NCBI GenBank assembly: GCA_030830765.1
Contig: JAURMJ010000256.1
Span: 1 to 7,240, forward strand
Direction of reading: 5' to 3'
DNA from: Quisquiliibacterium sp.
Lineage (GTDB): Bacteria; Pseudomonadota; Gammaproteobacteria; Burkholderiales; Burkholderiaceae_E
Length of the DNA stretch: 7,240 nt
Part shown: piece after piece, positions 6,894 to 7,240 of the stretch
Numbering within the stretch: position 1 is the stretch's first letter
How the letters are laid out: each line of letters starts with the position of its first letter
Position numbers and translations under genes: made by a program
Notes under the pieces: generated by a model
What the model was told of the DNA's origin: nothing
The model's database searches: none
The model's input: only the letters and a program-made list of their open reading frames with translations

Positions 6894-7240
6894 ATTCCCA
6901 GTTTCTGACCGGCCCGATGGCCTGGCGTGTGTTTGCCTGTTTCGGCGCCGCGTATTTCATGTCCTACGCGCTGCGTTCGGTCAATGCAGTCATCGCGCCC
7001 GAGCTGGTGGCCGAGTTCGCGCTATCCAACGCGCAACTCGGGGCGCTGTCATCAGCCTACTTTTTCAGCTTTGCGCTGCTGCAGCTGCCGCTGGGTGTCT
7101 CGCTGGACCGCTTCGGGTCACGGCGTACCGATGCCAGTCTGCTGATCATCGCGGCAGCGGGCTGTGCCAGCTTTGCCATGGCACAGGGGTTTGTCGGCCT
7201 GTGGATCGGTCGCGCGCTGATCGGGGCCGGCGTGGCCGGA
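6890..7240 (+). CDS. Major facilitator superfamily transporter, N-terminal part only
   Basis: The first 117 codons of a major facilitator superfamily membrane transporter, cut by the right edge. Hydrophobic segments lie near residues 12-35, 51-72, 83-101 and from about 105 on. Motif A of the superfamily is clear in the loop between helices 2 and 3, at residues 73-82 (GVSLDRFGSRR region with the D-R-x-G-x-R-R pattern). R28 and N31 in the first helix region (ALRSVNAVIAPEL) lie where substrate contacts are common, which is an inference only. The start is taken as GTG at 6890, overlapping the lipoprotein stop as GTGA. The visible part does not show the substrate; organic-anion, sugar-acid or drug transport are all possible, and nothing ties it to the sulfur genes. 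Confidence 0.85.
   Translation, partial: MNSQFLTGPMAWRVFACFGAAYFMSYALRSVNAVIAPELVAEFALSNAQLGALSSAYFFSFALLQLPLGVSLDRFGSRRTDASLLIIAAAGCASFAMAQGFVGLWIGRALIGAGVAG

Overview
The window is about 60% G+C, densely coded chromosomal DNA that looks betaproteobacterial, probably Burkholderiales. The taxonomic hint comes from a small DUF1840 protein lying head-to-head with a lipoprotein whose mature N-terminus reads CSPEYNWR, a pair I associate with that group. No rRNA, tRNA, CRISPR array, insertion sequence or integrase was seen, and no gene-free stretch exceeds 230 bases.

Positions 1-4491 (minus strand) hold a three-gene operon. In transcription order these are a molybdopterin catalytic subunit (972 aa), a 16-cysteine four-cluster ferredoxin subunit (240 aa) and a DmsC-type membrane anchor that runs off the left edge (280 codons visible). 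The genes overlap by 4 nt and then are spaced by 13 nt. The catalytic subunit lacks a Tat signal, and together with the family signatures this identifies the set as SoeABC, the cytoplasmic membrane-bound sulfite-oxidizing enzyme, rather than a periplasmic polysulfide, thiosulfate or DMSO reductase. Electrons would pass from the Mo-bisPGD site through the [4Fe-4S] clusters of SoeA and SoeB to the quinone pool at SoeC, with sulfite oxidised to sulfate.

Positions 4492-4720 form a divergent control region with candidate promoters and a 7-bp inverted repeat. Beyond it, on the plus strand, lies a YeeE/YedE (TsuA-like) membrane protein with three well-placed cysteines, likely moving a sulfur compound such as thiosulfate or another sulfur species. 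Its divergent position next to soeABC suggests a shared inorganic-sulfur role.

Positions 5853-6179 (minus) encode the DUF1840 protein. After a 114-nt divergent spacer with a perfect 7-bp hairpin, 6294-6893 (plus) encodes the lipoprotein, which overlaps by 4 nt (GTGA) the start of a major facilitator superfamily transporter truncated by the right edge. These three genes show no evident link to the sulfur genes.

Overall this is a recognisable sulfur-oxidation locus plus housekeeping-like conserved genes. I found no convincing undescribed system; the most useful open questions are the transporter's substrate and the control of the divergent soe/yeeE region.
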